A stretch of 64,000 bases of DNA from Afipia sp. (GCA_024707075.1 JANQAK010000003.1:2046001-2110000); one strand, 5' to 3'. Positions 42,840 through 52,277 are shown, numbered from the stretch's first letter. The notes: generated from the letters alone by a model not told the origin. Translations and numbers: made by a program.

Positions 42840-44051
42840 TCAGCCCTTCACCAAGGGGCAGTTGCCTTCGCTCATCGGCCGGAAAGCCTGCTCGCCGGGC
42901 GACGTGGTGATCACCTTGTAGAAGTCATACTTGTACTTCGATTCGTCCGGCTTCTTGACCTGCATCAGGTACATTGTGTGCAGCACGCGACCATCGGGAC
43001 GAACGGTAACGTCCTTGTTGTACATGTCGTTGACCTTCATCTCGTGCATCTTCTGGGCCACGACGGTCGGGTCCTTGGTGCCAGCGGCTTTCACCGCTGC
43101 AAGGTAGTGATGCACGCCGCTGTAAACACCGGCCTGCACCATGCTGGCCACCTTGCCGCCGGTCGCCGCAAAATAGCGCTTCGCCCAGGCCCGCGTCTGG
43201 TCGTTCAGATCCCAGTAAAACGAGGTGGTGACCTCCAGCCCTTGCGTCGCCTTCAGACCCAATGCGTTGACGTCCGTGATGAACACCAGCAGACCCGCGA
43301 GTTGCTGGCCGCCTTCCACGATACCGAACTCGCCAGCCTGCTTGATCGCGGTCTGTACATCGGCGCCCGATGTGGCGAGACCGACAACCTTGGCCTTGGA
43401 GCCCTGCGCCTGTAGCAGGAATGACGCCATGTCCGTTGAGCCGAGCGGATGCGCCGCCGAACCGACCACCTTGCCGCCCGCCGCTTCGATGAACTTGGTC
43501 GCATCGCGCTGAAGCGCATGGCCGAACGCATAGTCAGCGGTGACAAAATACCAGGTATTGCCGCCGGCCTTGGTGATCGCCTCGGCAGTCAGCTTCGACA
43601 ACGCATAAGTGTCGTAGTTGAAATGAAAGCTGATCGGCGAGCACGACTTGCCGGTGAAGTCCGACGAGCCCGGCCCGCTGATGACGAAGATCTTGTTTTT
43701 CTGGCGCGCGACTTCGAGAATCGCGAAGCCGGCGGATGAGGCCGCACCGTCGGCGATCATGTCGACGCTCTCGGTGTCGAACCACTTGCGCGCCGTGGCG
43801 GACGCGATGTCCGGCTTGTTCTGGTGATCGGCCGTGATCACCTCGATCTTCTGTCCCAGAAGTTCGCCGCCGAAGTCCTCGGCCGCAAGCCTTGCCGCCG
43901 CCACCGAGCCGACGCCGCCGTTGTCCGCGAACACGCCGGATTGGTCGTTCAACACACCGATCTTGATGGTTTCGGCCGCAGTGACCGCGTGCCCCGTGAT
44001 CACGAGTGCGGCCGATAAGTACAGGGTTCTGGTGATTGTCTTTAAGGTCAT
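42840..44051 (-). CDS. branched-chain amino acid-type ABC transporter substrate-binding protein (copy 2)
   Basis: A 403-residue periplasmic receptor. The signal peptide is cut near VTAAET; the mature N-terminus reads TIKIGVLNDQSGVFADNGG. It parallels the receptor at 26489-27697 through the whole sequence (for example VHALGLQVAQGL in copy 1 versus VNALGLKATQGL here). ATG 44051 has AGGAGG upstream. It is followed by the dehydrogenase gene after a hairpin. It probably feeds the livGFHM transporter at 33456-37005. Confidence 0.92.
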   Translation of the reverse strand: MTLKTITRTLYLSAALVITGHAVTAAETIKIGVLNDQSGVFADNGGVGSVAAARLAAEDFGGELLGQKIEVITADHQNKPDIASATARKWFDTESVDMIADGAASSAGFAILEVARQKNKIFVISGPGSSDFTGKSCSPISFHFNYDTYALSKLTAEAITKAGGNTWYFVTADYAFGHALQRDATKFIEAAGGKVVGSAAHPLGSTDMASFLLQAQGSKAKVVGLATSGADVQTAIKQAGEFGIVEGGQQLAGLLVFITDVNALGLKATQGLEVTTSFYWDLNDQTRAWAKRYFAATGGKVASMVQAGVYSGVHHYLAAVKAAGTKDPTVVAQKMHEMKVNDMYNKDVTVRPDGRVLHTMYLMQVKKPDESKYKYDFYKVITTSPGEQAFRPMSEGNCPLVKG

Positions 44052-44083
44052 GTGTCCTCCTTGCTCCACTGTTATTGTTATCG

Positions 44084-44932
44084 CTATTGTTGCCGGATCT
44101 GCTCCAGCACCGGCGCGATGTAGCGCCGGAACTGCGCAGGGTTTTCACTCATCGGAAAATGTCCAACCTGCTCCATGATAGTGACATGCGCACCCTGGAT
44201 GCCGGAGGCCGTGCGCACCGTGTCCTCCGGCATGCACGAGAAGTCGTATTCGCCGGTCAGCAGATAGAGCGGGCACACCTTTGTATCGATCGCATGGGTT
44301 CGGCCGCGCAGATCGCCGTCGACGCGATAGAAATAAAGATCCCCCTTGAAGACACCGGGGCCGCCCTGCTTGTAGGCCCATAGCGTTTCCATCCGTGCTT
44401 CTGCGGGGCTTTGCGGTGCCACAAGTCCGGAGACCAGCGCGGCGCAGACTTCGCCGCCGTGAATGTCCGGTCGGTTCAACCATGCGGTGTCGTACCAGGG
44501 CGCCTGAAAATCCGCGGCCTCGAGGCCGATAAGTGCGCGAAACTCGCTGGCATGATCGATGGCGAGATTCAGCACGATGCGTCCGCCGATCGAGCAGCCC
44601 ATCACAACCGGTCTGTCAAGATCGAGCGCGGCGCAGAACGCACGGATCGTCTGCGTGTAGCGCGCCGTGGTGAGCTGATACTCGCTGCCGTCCCAGTTTT
44701 CCGGCGGATTGGACTTGCCGTGCCAGGGCATGTCGAAGGCAATGATGCGAAAGTGTTTCGCGAACTCGTCATCCGCCAGCAGGTAACGCCACTGCCGCCC
44801 GTCGGAGCCTGCGGTGTGGAGGCAAACCAGTGGGATGCCGCTGCCTGCTTCCTCGAAATAGATCCGGTGTGGCGTGCCGTCGATCTCGACATGCACATAG
44901 CGCCCCACCATGGGTTCGATGCGGCCGGTCAT
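44084..44932 (-). CDS. alpha/beta-hydrolase (copy 2)
   Basis: A 282-residue paralogue of the 27787-28644 hydrolase. The nucleophile is in VMGCSIGGRIVLNLAI, the acid in TGEYDFSCMPEDT and the His in QVGHFPMSENP. The first 120 residues are especially close to copy 1. The ATG overlaps the 132-aa partner gene stop by 4 bases, as in copy 1. Confidence 0.9.
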   Translation of the reverse strand: MTGRIEPMVGRYVHVEIDGTPHRIYFEEAGSGIPLVCLHTAGSDGRQWRYLLADDEFAKHFRIIAFDMPWHGKSNPPENWDGSEYQLTTARYTQTIRAFCAALDLDRPVVMGCSIGGRIVLNLAIDHASEFRALIGLEAADFQAPWYDTAWLNRPDIHGGEVCAALVSGLVAPQSPAEARMETLWAYKQGGPGVFKGDLYFYRVDGDLRGRTHAIDTKVCPLYLLTGEYDFSCMPEDTVRTASGIQGAHVTIMEQVGHFPMSENPAQFRRYIAPVLEQIRQQ

Positions 44933-45327
44933 CGAGTGCCTCCCGATGATCGCGGCAGCGCCAACAGATCCTTGAAGTACTGAAGATTGGTCATGAAGGG
45001 CTGAATGTCGCCTTCAAGCGTCGCCTCACCGCGCTTGGTGAGCGAGAGCAGATCGTGCCATCCCGCTTTCGGCATCGGCTCCCAGAACGCGGCCCACGCC
45101 TGTGGCGTCGCGCGATAGGCGAAACGCCACGAGCGCATCAGGATCGGCGCCGGCGCCATATCGACGATGCGGCCGCCGCGGATCGACAAATGAAACGACT
45201 GCTCGGTCGAGCCGAGCAGACAATCAACGTCGAGAAACCGTCCGCGCTGGATCAGCGCACCATCGCGCGCCAGCAATTCGGGAATTTGCGTGAACGCCTG
45301 CGTCACGTTCGCATCAGATTTTTTCAA
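44929..45327 (-). CDS. unrecognised 132-aa partner of the hydrolase (copy 2)
   Basis: A paralogue of the 122-aa protein at 28641-29009. Shared elements are LIQRGRFLDVDCLLGST/LVRRGRFLSTTFLLEVG, an MRSWRFAYRA/MPSWSFALRA core and an IQPFMTNLQYFKDLL/LQIFMANLRYFKEAL tail. No metal, nucleotide or catalytic motif is visible. The stop overlaps the hydrolase ATG. The start lies within the Bug receptor's 3' end, a 14-base overlap. Confidence 0.7.
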   Translation of the reverse strand: MKKSDANVTQAFTQIPELLARDGALIQRGRFLDVDCLLGSTEQSFHLSIRGGRIVDMAPAPILMRSWRFAYRATPQAWAAFWEPMPKAGWHDLLSLTKRGEATLEGDIQPFMTNLQYFKDLLALPRSSGGTR

Positions 45328-46309
45328 GACCGGACTCCTTGATGATGCGTCCCCACAGTTCGGTCTGCGTCTTCACATGCTCCGCAAGCTGCGCGGACGT
45401 GCTGATGTTGGGCTCAAGGCCGATGTTGGTGAAGAATGTCTGCGCCTCCGGCGACGTCACCACCGAGGTGAACGCCTTGTTGAGCGTCTGCACGATGTCG
45501 TCCGGCGTGCCCTTCGGCACGAACAGGCCACTCCAGGCCGCGAAGTCGTAACCGGGCAGACCCGCCTCCGCCATCGTCGGCACATCCGGCAACAATGTGA
45601 TCCTCACCGGCGTTGTGACACCGAGCGCACGCAACGAACCCTGCTGGATAAACTCGCGGGTGACGGCAATATCGGTAATGACGAATTCAATCCGGCCACC
45701 AATCAGATCGGTGATCGCCTGCGGCGTGCCGGGATAGGACACCCTCACCGCATCGACATTCGCCATCGATTTCACCAGTTGCGCCGCGGCCATGCTGCCG
45801 GTGTTGCCGGTGCCATAACTGAGCTTGCCGGGATGGGCCTTCGCATAACTGATGAAGTCCGCGAGAGTCTTCGCCGGAAAATCCCTCGCCACCACCATCA
45901 CCAGCGGATTGCGCGTCAACCGCGCCACGGGGACGAAGTCAGCCACCGGATCGAACGGCAACTTGTTGTAAAGATGCACATTGGCCGAATGTGTCGAATT
46001 GGTCGCCAGATAGAGCGTGTAGCCATCCGGCGCTGCACGGGCGGCTTCGCTCGCGCCGAGATTTCCGTTGGCGCCAGGCTTGTTTTCAACAATGATTTTC
46101 TGGTTGAGCACAGAGCCTACTTTCTCGGCCAGAAAGCGCGCCTCGACGTCGGTGGCACTTCCCGCCGGGAACGGCACGACCAGCCTGATCAACCTGCCCG
46201 GATAAACATCCGCCGTCGCGTTCGGCGCGAACGCGATCACGCCGGCCAGCAGGATCGCGGCTGCGGCGCAACGCATCAGCAATTGCGCCGCTCCTATGCT
46301 CCCTCTCAT
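45314..46309 (-). CDS. Bug-family tripartite tricarboxylate transporter substrate-binding protein
   Basis: A 331-residue periplasmic receptor. Signal peptide (LLAGVIAFAPNATA) then RLIRLVVPFPAGSATDVEAR, the characteristic Bug start, and ENKPGANGNLGASEAARAAPDG, the ligand-binding signature. Bug proteins bind carboxylic acids, here plausibly a polycarboxylic acid, which fits tcuAB. No TctA/TctB membrane subunits are in the window, so it is an orphan receptor. First gene of the operon that continues with the partner and hydrolase. Confidence 0.92.
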   Translation of the reverse strand: MRGSIGAAQLLMRCAAAAILLAGVIAFAPNATADVYPGRLIRLVVPFPAGSATDVEARFLAEKVGSVLNQKIIVENKPGANGNLGASEAARAAPDGYTLYLATNSTHSANVHLYNKLPFDPVADFVPVARLTRNPLVMVVARDFPAKTLADFISYAKAHPGKLSYGTGNTGSMAAAQLVKSMANVDAVRVSYPGTPQAITDLIGGRIEFVITDIAVTREFIQQGSLRALGVTTPVRITLLPDVPTMAEAGLPGYDFAAWSGLFVPKGTPDDIVQTLNKAFTSVVTSPEAQTFFTNIGLEPNISTSAQLAEHVKTQTELWGRIIKESGLEKI

Positions 46310-46483
46310 CTCGCTCTCCCTGTCGCTCCAGTGATCGGCATTTGTGTTCGCGTAATCCGCAAACCCGCTTCTTTCTGTTGTTCTGTCTGACAGAACACTT
46401 GTTCTGTTATATCAACATATGATTGGATGCCGCGCAAGCCGGACGGCGATGCCGCCTCGCATGAGCAGAAAACGGACTTTGAA

Positions 46484-47908
46484 ATGGTCTATCCAAACAT
46501 CGAGCTTTACATCGACGGACACTGGCGCCGGGCACCGGGCGCGCCGATTATCAATCCCGCCGACGAAAGCGTGCTGGGAACGGTGCCGCACGCGACCAAA
46601 ACCGATCTCGACGATGCGCTCGACGCGGCCTCGCGCGGTTTTGCGGTCTGGCGCAAGACGGCTCCGAATGCGCGCGCGCAAATCATCCTGCGCACGGCCG
46701 CGTTGATCCGCGAGCGCGTCGATGACATGGCGACCGCGATGACGCTGGAGCAAGGCAAGCCGCTCGATCAGGCTCGCCTCGAAATCTTGCGCGGCTGTGA
46801 CATCATTGAATGGGACGCGACCGAAGGCATGCGGATGTATGGCCGCATCATTCCCGCGGGACCCGGCCTCCAGCACACGGTCTACCGCCAGCCGATCGGC
46901 CCGGTCGCTGCCTTTTCGCCGTGGAACTTTCCCATGAGTTCACCGGCGCGCAAGGTTGCCGGCGCGCTGTCATCGGGCTGCTCGATCATCCTGAAAGCCT
47001 CTGAAGAAACGCCCGCCGGCGCATTGCAACTCGTGCGCGCCTTCCACGATGCCGGCCTTCCCGCAGGCGTGCTCAATCTTGTCTTCGGCGATCCGGCGGA
47101 GATCTCTGGCTACCTCGTGCCACACACAACAATTCGTCTTATTACCTTCACGGGTTCAGTGCCGGTTGGCAAACATCTCGCCGCGATGGCCGGACAACAC
47201 ATGAAGCCGGCCATCATGGAACTGGGCGGACACGGGCCTGTGATCGTCTGCGATGACGTCGATCCCGTGGCGACCGCTGCGGCGTCGGTCACTGCGAAAT
47301 CACGCAACGCCGGACAAGTGTGTGTCGCGCCGACACGTTTCTTCATCCACGAGTCGGGTTATGAGAAATTCGCTTCCACCTTCGCTGAACACGCCTCGCA
47401 ACTTAAAGTCGGAAACGGCATGGATCCATCGACGCAACTCGGACCGGTGGCAAATCCACGACGTATCCAGGCAATGGAACGACTGGTAGCGGATGCAACC
47501 GCACGCGGTGCACGCGTACTCGCTGGGGGCCAGCGCATCGGTAATCGCGGCTATTATTATCCGCTCACCGTGCTCGCCGATGTCCCCGACGATGCGCTGG
47601 CAATGAATGAAGAACCATTCGGTCCGCTGGCTCTGGTCAATCCGGTGCACGACCTCGACGAGGCGATCGCGAAGGCCAATGCGCTGCCATTCGGCCTTGC
47701 CGCCTATGCCTTCACACATTCATCGAACAACGTGCATCGGTTGTCCAAAGACGTCGAAACCGGCAATCTCACGATCAATCACTTCGTGGCATCGACTGCG
47801 GAAACCCCGTTCGGCGGTGTGAAAGACAGCGGATACGGACGCGAAGGCGGCACTGAGGGGCTATCCTGCTACACGGTGGCAAAGAACGTCTCGCACAAGT
47901 TCGGTTGA
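46484..47908 (+). CDS. NAD(P)-dependent aldehyde dehydrogenase (paralogue of 22562)
   Basis: A 474-residue SSADH-like aldehyde dehydrogenase. Glutamate base in MELGGHGPVIVCDD, cysteine in NAGQVCVAPTRFFI, and the C-terminal PFGGVKDSGYGREGG are visible. I chose ATG 46484 (MVYPNIELYIDG), which aligns with the normal N-terminus; the upstream extension to 46427 is non-homologous. It is divergent from the Bug receptor operon; about 170 bases lie between them. Confidence 0.92.
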   Translation: MVYPNIELYIDGHWRRAPGAPIINPADESVLGTVPHATKTDLDDALDAASRGFAVWRKTAPNARAQIILRTAALIRERVDDMATAMTLEQGKPLDQARLEILRGCDIIEWDATEGMRMYGRIIPAGPGLQHTVYRQPIGPVAAFSPWNFPMSSPARKVAGALSSGCSIILKASEETPAGALQLVRAFHDAGLPAGVLNLVFGDPAEISGYLVPHTTIRLITFTGSVPVGKHLAAMAGQHMKPAIMELGGHGPVIVCDDVDPVATAAASVTAKSRNAGQVCVAPTRFFIHESGYEKFASTFAEHASQLKVGNGMDPSTQLGPVANPRRIQAMERLVADATARGARVLAGGQRIGNRGYYYPLTVLADVPDDALAMNEEPFGPLALVNPVHDLDEAIAKANALPFGLAAYAFTHSSNNVHRLSKDVETGNLTINHFVASTAETPFGGVKDSGYGREGGTEGLSCYTVAKNVSHKFG

Positions 47909-47950
47909 ACAGCATGGAGAAGAAGACCGACAGACGAACGCGCGAGCGGA

Positions 47951-48289
47951 TTATCGCGACAAAAACAGCTTGCCGATCACCCGAAACCACGTTGGCCGCC
48001 ATGCCAGCGTGAAGACGACCGCAATAGCGCCAAGGCTGATCATGGTGGCCCACATAAGTGAGCCAAAACTTGCGCCGCCACGCAGCAGAGCGAGGGTAAA
48101 ACTCACGCCCAGCAAGCCATATCCGCAACCGCGAAGGATCCATACCCTATGCTTTGAGCAAGAATTTTCGATCGTCATACGCTTCCAATGCCGCGCCTGG
48201 CTTGAGGCAAGTAGCGCAAAGCCAGAATAAATCGTGACAAACACAAAAAGTAAAAGCAACGCGTCACGCACGCCGCGTCCCCTCTTCAA
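47951..48289 (-). CDS. DUF3325-like membrane protein
   Basis: A 112-residue integral membrane protein with three hydrophobic segments: LLLLFVFVTIYSGFALLAS, the middle RGCGYGLLGVSFTLALLRG and a C-terminal ISLGAIAVVFTLAW. The segment SQARHWKR followed by LRGCGYGLL matches the DUF3325 pattern. These proteins accompany TonB-dependent iron uptake genes. The neighbours on the same side are decayed PepSY and iron-permease pieces, so the gene may be the last intact member of a lost siderophore locus. Confidence 0.6.
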   Translation of the reverse strand: MKRGRGVRDALLLLFVFVTIYSGFALLASSQARHWKRMTIENSCSKHRVWILRGCGYGLLGVSFTLALLRGGASFGSLMWATMISLGAIAVVFTLAWRPTWFRVIGKLFLSR

Positions 48290-48304
48290 CCAATGTCTTC
48301 ACGT

Positions 48305-48740
48305 TCAGTTGCATGCTGGGATCGGCCAGCTTTTCGCGCCCCCAGCACCGCGATAATCGCGCCTGCAAGAAGCATCAGGTCCATCCCGGCAACAGGCCAC
48401 AGATGCCGGCGCGTTAGCTGCGCCGCAAATGATCGCCGGTGGTGATTGTGCTGAGCACAACAGCCAGCACCGCCAAACTGGCGATCGCCAGGTTCTGCTC
48501 CCTCCAGCCCTCGCGCCCCAGCCGCAATGAGGCACGCGCAAAGGTAGCGATCCATACAGCGTAGAAAGTCCAGGCCTCAGCGCCGACTCTGCCATCGAGA
48601 TCAAGCGGCAGGATGCGATTGACAACAAAAAACGACAGCGTGCGATGATGATGCCGCTAACACTTCCTGTCGCAATCACCTCTACGATGCGTACACCAAT
48701 CGCGAAACCGGCGCGCGTGACAGACGTGCTTTCCGTGAAC
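48305..48740 (-). pseudogene. remnant of a PepSY-associated membrane protein
   Basis: Pieces in different frames give RTLSFFVVNRILPLDLDGR, AEAWTFYAVWIATFACLIAA, REQNLAIASLAVLAVVLSTI followed by TTGDHLRR, and a closing MDLMLLAGAIIAVLGARKA. These match the last membrane segments of PepSY-type iron-uptake proteins. At least two frame changes are needed, so it is not expressed as an intact protein. Only the C-terminal part is present. Confidence 0.5.
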
Positions 48741-48885
48741 ATCGGAGTCGTTATGTTCATGGGGGAGAGCTACGTCATTGGGGAAACACTCCGAAAACGT
48801 CCCGCCTGCCTTCCTCCGCCCAAAATCTGAAATTCAGCGACACGGTCGCGGTTCTTCCGGGGGGCGCATAAAGATTAGCGCCGAC

Positions 48886-49008
48886 GGCAGAAGCGCAAGC
48901 AACGTCAGTCAGGTTATTGACCACGAAGCAGCAGGCATCGTCGCCTCGTTGATCGGTGGCCCGCTCTTTGTTGCCGTTGTACGCAGGTTCTGGTTGACGA
49001 AACTATGA
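48886..49008 (+). pseudogene. C-terminal fragment of a FecCD-type siderophore ABC permease
   Basis: The end of the frame reads EAAGIVASLIGGPLFVAVVRR, which matches the last helix of FecCD permeases (LPVGIVTALIGGPFFL pattern). The preceding sequence does not hold the other helices. Opposite strand to the PepSY remnant, as expected for a broken iron locus. The sequence between 49009 and 49233 shows nothing recognisable. Confidence 0.45.
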
Positions 49009-49233
49009 AAACCACCGCACCGACTATTCTTCGGCTTGGAGACGTTTCCTTATTGTGGAGAATACGGACCGCAATTGTTGTGGCATGCGGGCCGTCGTCG
49101 GCCTGACATTTCACATAGACGATTATATTCCAACAGGCTCGTCCGGAATGAAATGAACGAGGCGTACGATCGTGCCTGTCCTTTTTGATTGCCCTAGAGA
49201 ACTGCGCCGGCCGCACTCCGAAAGGCGAAGTCA

Positions 49234-50400
49234 TTAGTCAAGCACAGATGACATAACCAGATCAGATAACCGCTGCGAACGCTTACGCGCGTTGTAGAGC
49301 TGCGGATATCCGCAAACCAAGTGAACGAACGTTATATCCCGCTCGGGATCCACACAAAACAACTGGCCGCCAAATCCCGATCCAGCGAAAGTCCGAGGCG
49401 AACTTAACGTCCCCATATTGGTGACAAAAATCCCCTCCCCGCGCACGTAGATCGACAGACCAATATTCGCGGGGAATGCGTCAGTGTGATCCCGCTCCGC
49501 CGCTCCCATGAACAAACCGTGGAGCTTGTTTCCAGTCTGGATAGTCGTCGCCGCCCTGATGATAGCTGGAGACAGAACGCGCACGCCGTCGAGGGTCCCA
49601 CCAAGCCTCAGCATTTCCGCGAAGCGAAACTGGTCGTACGCTGTGGAAAATGCGCCGCCCGCAAGGAATTCGACATCGGCACAGATTTCGGCGATCTGCT
49701 CAATGTCGCGCGGCGGGAGAGCGTCGGGTGAATCGTCCCGCATCGTGATCGGAGCCAATCGCTTGACGAGATCTGCACGTCCTTTCAACGATAGCGCCGT
49801 GTCCGACATTCCGGTTGGTTGAAGCAATTCGTCTGCCATGATTTGATGAAGGGGCCGCTTCTTCTCGTCCAGCCGGCGCATTACCTCGCCAAGAACAGCA
49901 TGAGCCGCACCGGCGTGATAGTTGGCTACACCATCGGGCGCAGGCTCAAGCGGCAACTGGCAAATTTTCGCAACATAAGCCTCATTGCCGTCGCGCCAGT
50001 CTTCCAGCGGATGTTGCATCGGCAATCCAGCTTGATGGCTCAAGGCTTCGCGAATGGTGACGCGTTCTTTTCCCTTCTGTCCAAATTCCGGAATGATCTC
50101 CGCGATGCGCGTGGTCAGAGCCACCTGGCCTCGATCGACAAAGCGGAACAAGGTGGCCGCTGTAAGCTGTTTGGTCAGAGACATGATCGGGAGCACATCG
50201 TCAATTTGCGCTTTGCGCCCGTTGCGCTTGTCCGAGTATCCAATCGCCTCGTGCAGCACGATGCGACCTCCGCGAGCAACAAGGACAACCGATCCATCAG
50301 ATATCCCGTTTTCGATGTCCTTCTCGATGGATTTGCGCAACAGTATCAATTTGGACTCATCCATGCTGACATCAGCGGGTGAGGCGTCGATTTTTTTCAT
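49234..50400 (-). CDS. serine hydrolase, beta-lactamase class C/EstB family
   Basis: A 388-residue cytoplasmic protein. The active-site SxxK is SLTK in LPIMSLTKQL (about residues 73-76), and the second motif is NYHAGAAHAVLGEVMR with the catalytic Tyr. This family includes esterases and amide hydrolases besides beta-lactamases. No signal peptide, so it acts inside the cell. Located downstream of hyuB on the same strand, so it probably cleaves a product or substrate of the hydantoinase-like enzyme. The substrate is unknown. Confidence 0.88.
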   Translation of the reverse strand: MKKIDASPADVSMDESKLILLRKSIEKDIENGISDGSVVLVARGGRIVLHEAIGYSDKRNGRKAQIDDVLPIMSLTKQLTAATLFRFVDRGQVALTTRIAEIIPEFGQKGKERVTIREALSHQAGLPMQHPLEDWRDGNEAYVAKICQLPLEPAPDGVANYHAGAAHAVLGEVMRRLDEKKRPLHQIMADELLQPTGMSDTALSLKGRADLVKRLAPITMRDDSPDALPPRDIEQIAEICADVEFLAGGAFSTAYDQFRFAEMLRLGGTLDGVRVLSPAIIRAATTIQTGNKLHGLFMGAAERDHTDAFPANIGLSIYVRGEGIFVTNMGTLSSPRTFAGSGFGGQLFCVDPERDITFVHLVCGYPQLYNARKRSQRLSDLVMSSVLD

Positions 50401-50480
50401 TTTCGTTTCCTCCGATCATTACTAATGCTTTGTGTACAAGCCCGATGAACGAAGCTGCGTTCCCGAGATGTCTGTTCGGT

Positions 50481-52277
50481 TTATTGCGCGGCGTGCATCG
50501 TTTTCCGGGTAGCAGCGGTCGCTTTAAAATCAACATTTCCGCTATTATCGATGATGACGCCATAAATACGCATTGCAGCCTCCCGGCTCACATAGCCGTC
50601 GCGGACATCGGCGAGCACCAGATGCATGTCCCTTTCAAGGGGAGAGCCATAGCCGCCGCCACCGCCGCTGACGACACGCAGAGAATCGCCTGTTCCGATG
50701 GCGATATCATCCTTGCGCAGGGCGCGCTGCTTGCCGTCGGCAGCAGATGCCAGTTCCACAAATGGTGGCTTGCCGCTCGCCCCACCATCCAAACCCCAGG
50801 GCGGACAACCGATGCGCTCGACGTTGACATTGAACCGAAGGTCCTTCGGTTCTGGAAAGGCATAAACCTTCTCCACGCCCAGCCCGCCACGCTGACGGCC
50901 CGCGCCTCCACTGTCTGGCACAAGCCGCTTGGCGACGATGCGGTACGGATACATCGCTTCCTGAATTTCAACCGGAACGTCGCGAACGTCGCCATGCGTC
51001 ATGGAGCGGAATGCGCTCGGACCGTCGGCTTGGGAAAATGCGCCCCAACCTCCCGACATTGCATCCAGGCACAAGAACCGTTCGCCCGCTTTATTGATTC
51101 CCGTAATCGTATGAACACCATAAGTTCCGTGGTGACCGGCAGGCACGGTGTCAGGCAGTGCGCCAGCAAGCGCCGACAGTATCGTGTCAGCCACGCTGGC
51201 GCCGCTGTATCCGCCCTGCCCCATCGCTGCACCCGGACGCGCGCTGAGAAACCGTCCCTCCGGAGCAATGACGTGAATGCCGTCAAAATCTCCCTCATTC
51301 ACTGGCGAGTGGGGTGACAACAGCAACTTCGCAGCGATGCGGGCAAAAGCGACGGCGCCGCCGTCGAACGACAGGTTCACCGGACCCAGCGCCTGTTGGC
51401 TAATCCCCGAGAGATCGATGGTAAGACCGTTATTATCGATCGTGACGACAACATCTATAAAGAGAGGCACTCCACGATTGACACCATCGTCATCCAGAAA
51501 CGAGCGGGCTTTATAGACTCCCTTCGGCAAGGCTGCGATCGCCCGCGCTGAAGCGGCCGAGGCATCCCGTCGCATTTCCATCATCGCGGCCTCGACGACG
51601 TCGACGCCGTGATCGGCGATGACTTCACCGACCATGTTCCGGCCCATGAAGCAGCCGCCAAGCTGGGCCTGAAGATCGCCAGCCAGCAAATCAGGAAACC
51701 GGGAATTGGCCATGATGATACGAAAAATGTCCTCGACCCGTTCGCCGCGCGACATCAGCTTCACCGTCGGAAGCTGAAAGCCCTCCTGCCAGATATCGGT
51801 GGCGTCCGCAGAGAAGCACGATCCAACGACGCGCCCACCGACATCGATCCAGTGCACAAGAACGGCGAAGAAGCCGATAAGCTTTTCATTCGATCGGATT
51901 GGCGTCAAAGCCACCACATCGTTCAAATGCTTGCCGATGACGTATCCATTCACAAGCACGATGTCCCCCGTGTGGAGGTTCTTTTCTCCGATCACCGCAA
52001 GAGCTTCGCGCGCTGCCAAGCCCAGTGCATTGGCAACGAAGGCAGGAAGGCTATAACGGGACTGAGTGACGAGCAGGCCTTCCGCATCGACAAATCCGAT
52101 GGCGAAGTCCTTGTATTCCTGAACCAGCAGGCTGAATGCCGTGCGCTCGACATTCTTCTCGATCAGGTTTGGAATCGCGATCAGGCGCTGACGGACAATC
52201 TGCCGTTCGATCGGATCATTTGCCGCCACGCTCGCAACATCTATGGATGGAGATTTAGCGACCTGGATATGGTTCAT
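50481..52277 (-). CDS. hyuB: hydantoinase B/oxoprolinase family protein
   Basis: A 598-residue subunit of an ATP-dependent cyclic-amide hydrolase (N-methylhydantoinase, oxoprolinase, acetone carboxylase relatives). Landmarks: DPIERQIVRQRLIAIPNLIE near the N-terminus, GHHGTYGVHTITGINKAGE in the middle, and SGGAGRQRGG/SGGGGGYGSPLERD near the end (two glycine-rich loops). The start overlaps the hyuA stop by 4 bases, so the two subunits are co-translated. Confidence 0.92.
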   Translation of the reverse strand: MNHIQVAKSPSIDVASVAANDPIERQIVRQRLIAIPNLIEKNVERTAFSLLVQEYKDFAIGFVDAEGLLVTQSRYSLPAFVANALGLAAREALAVIGEKNLHTGDIVLVNGYVIGKHLNDVVALTPIRSNEKLIGFFAVLVHWIDVGGRVVGSCFSADATDIWQEGFQLPTVKLMSRGERVEDIFRIIMANSRFPDLLAGDLQAQLGGCFMGRNMVGEVIADHGVDVVEAAMMEMRRDASAASARAIAALPKGVYKARSFLDDDGVNRGVPLFIDVVVTIDNNGLTIDLSGISQQALGPVNLSFDGGAVAFARIAAKLLLSPHSPVNEGDFDGIHVIAPEGRFLSARPGAAMGQGGYSGASVADTILSALAGALPDTVPAGHHGTYGVHTITGINKAGERFLCLDAMSGGWGAFSQADGPSAFRSMTHGDVRDVPVEIQEAMYPYRIVAKRLVPDSGGAGRQRGGLGVEKVYAFPEPKDLRFNVNVERIGCPPWGLDGGASGKPPFVELASAADGKQRALRKDDIAIGTGDSLRVVSGGGGGYGSPLERDMHLVLADVRDGYVSREAAMRIYGVIIDNSGNVDFKATAATRKTMHAAQ

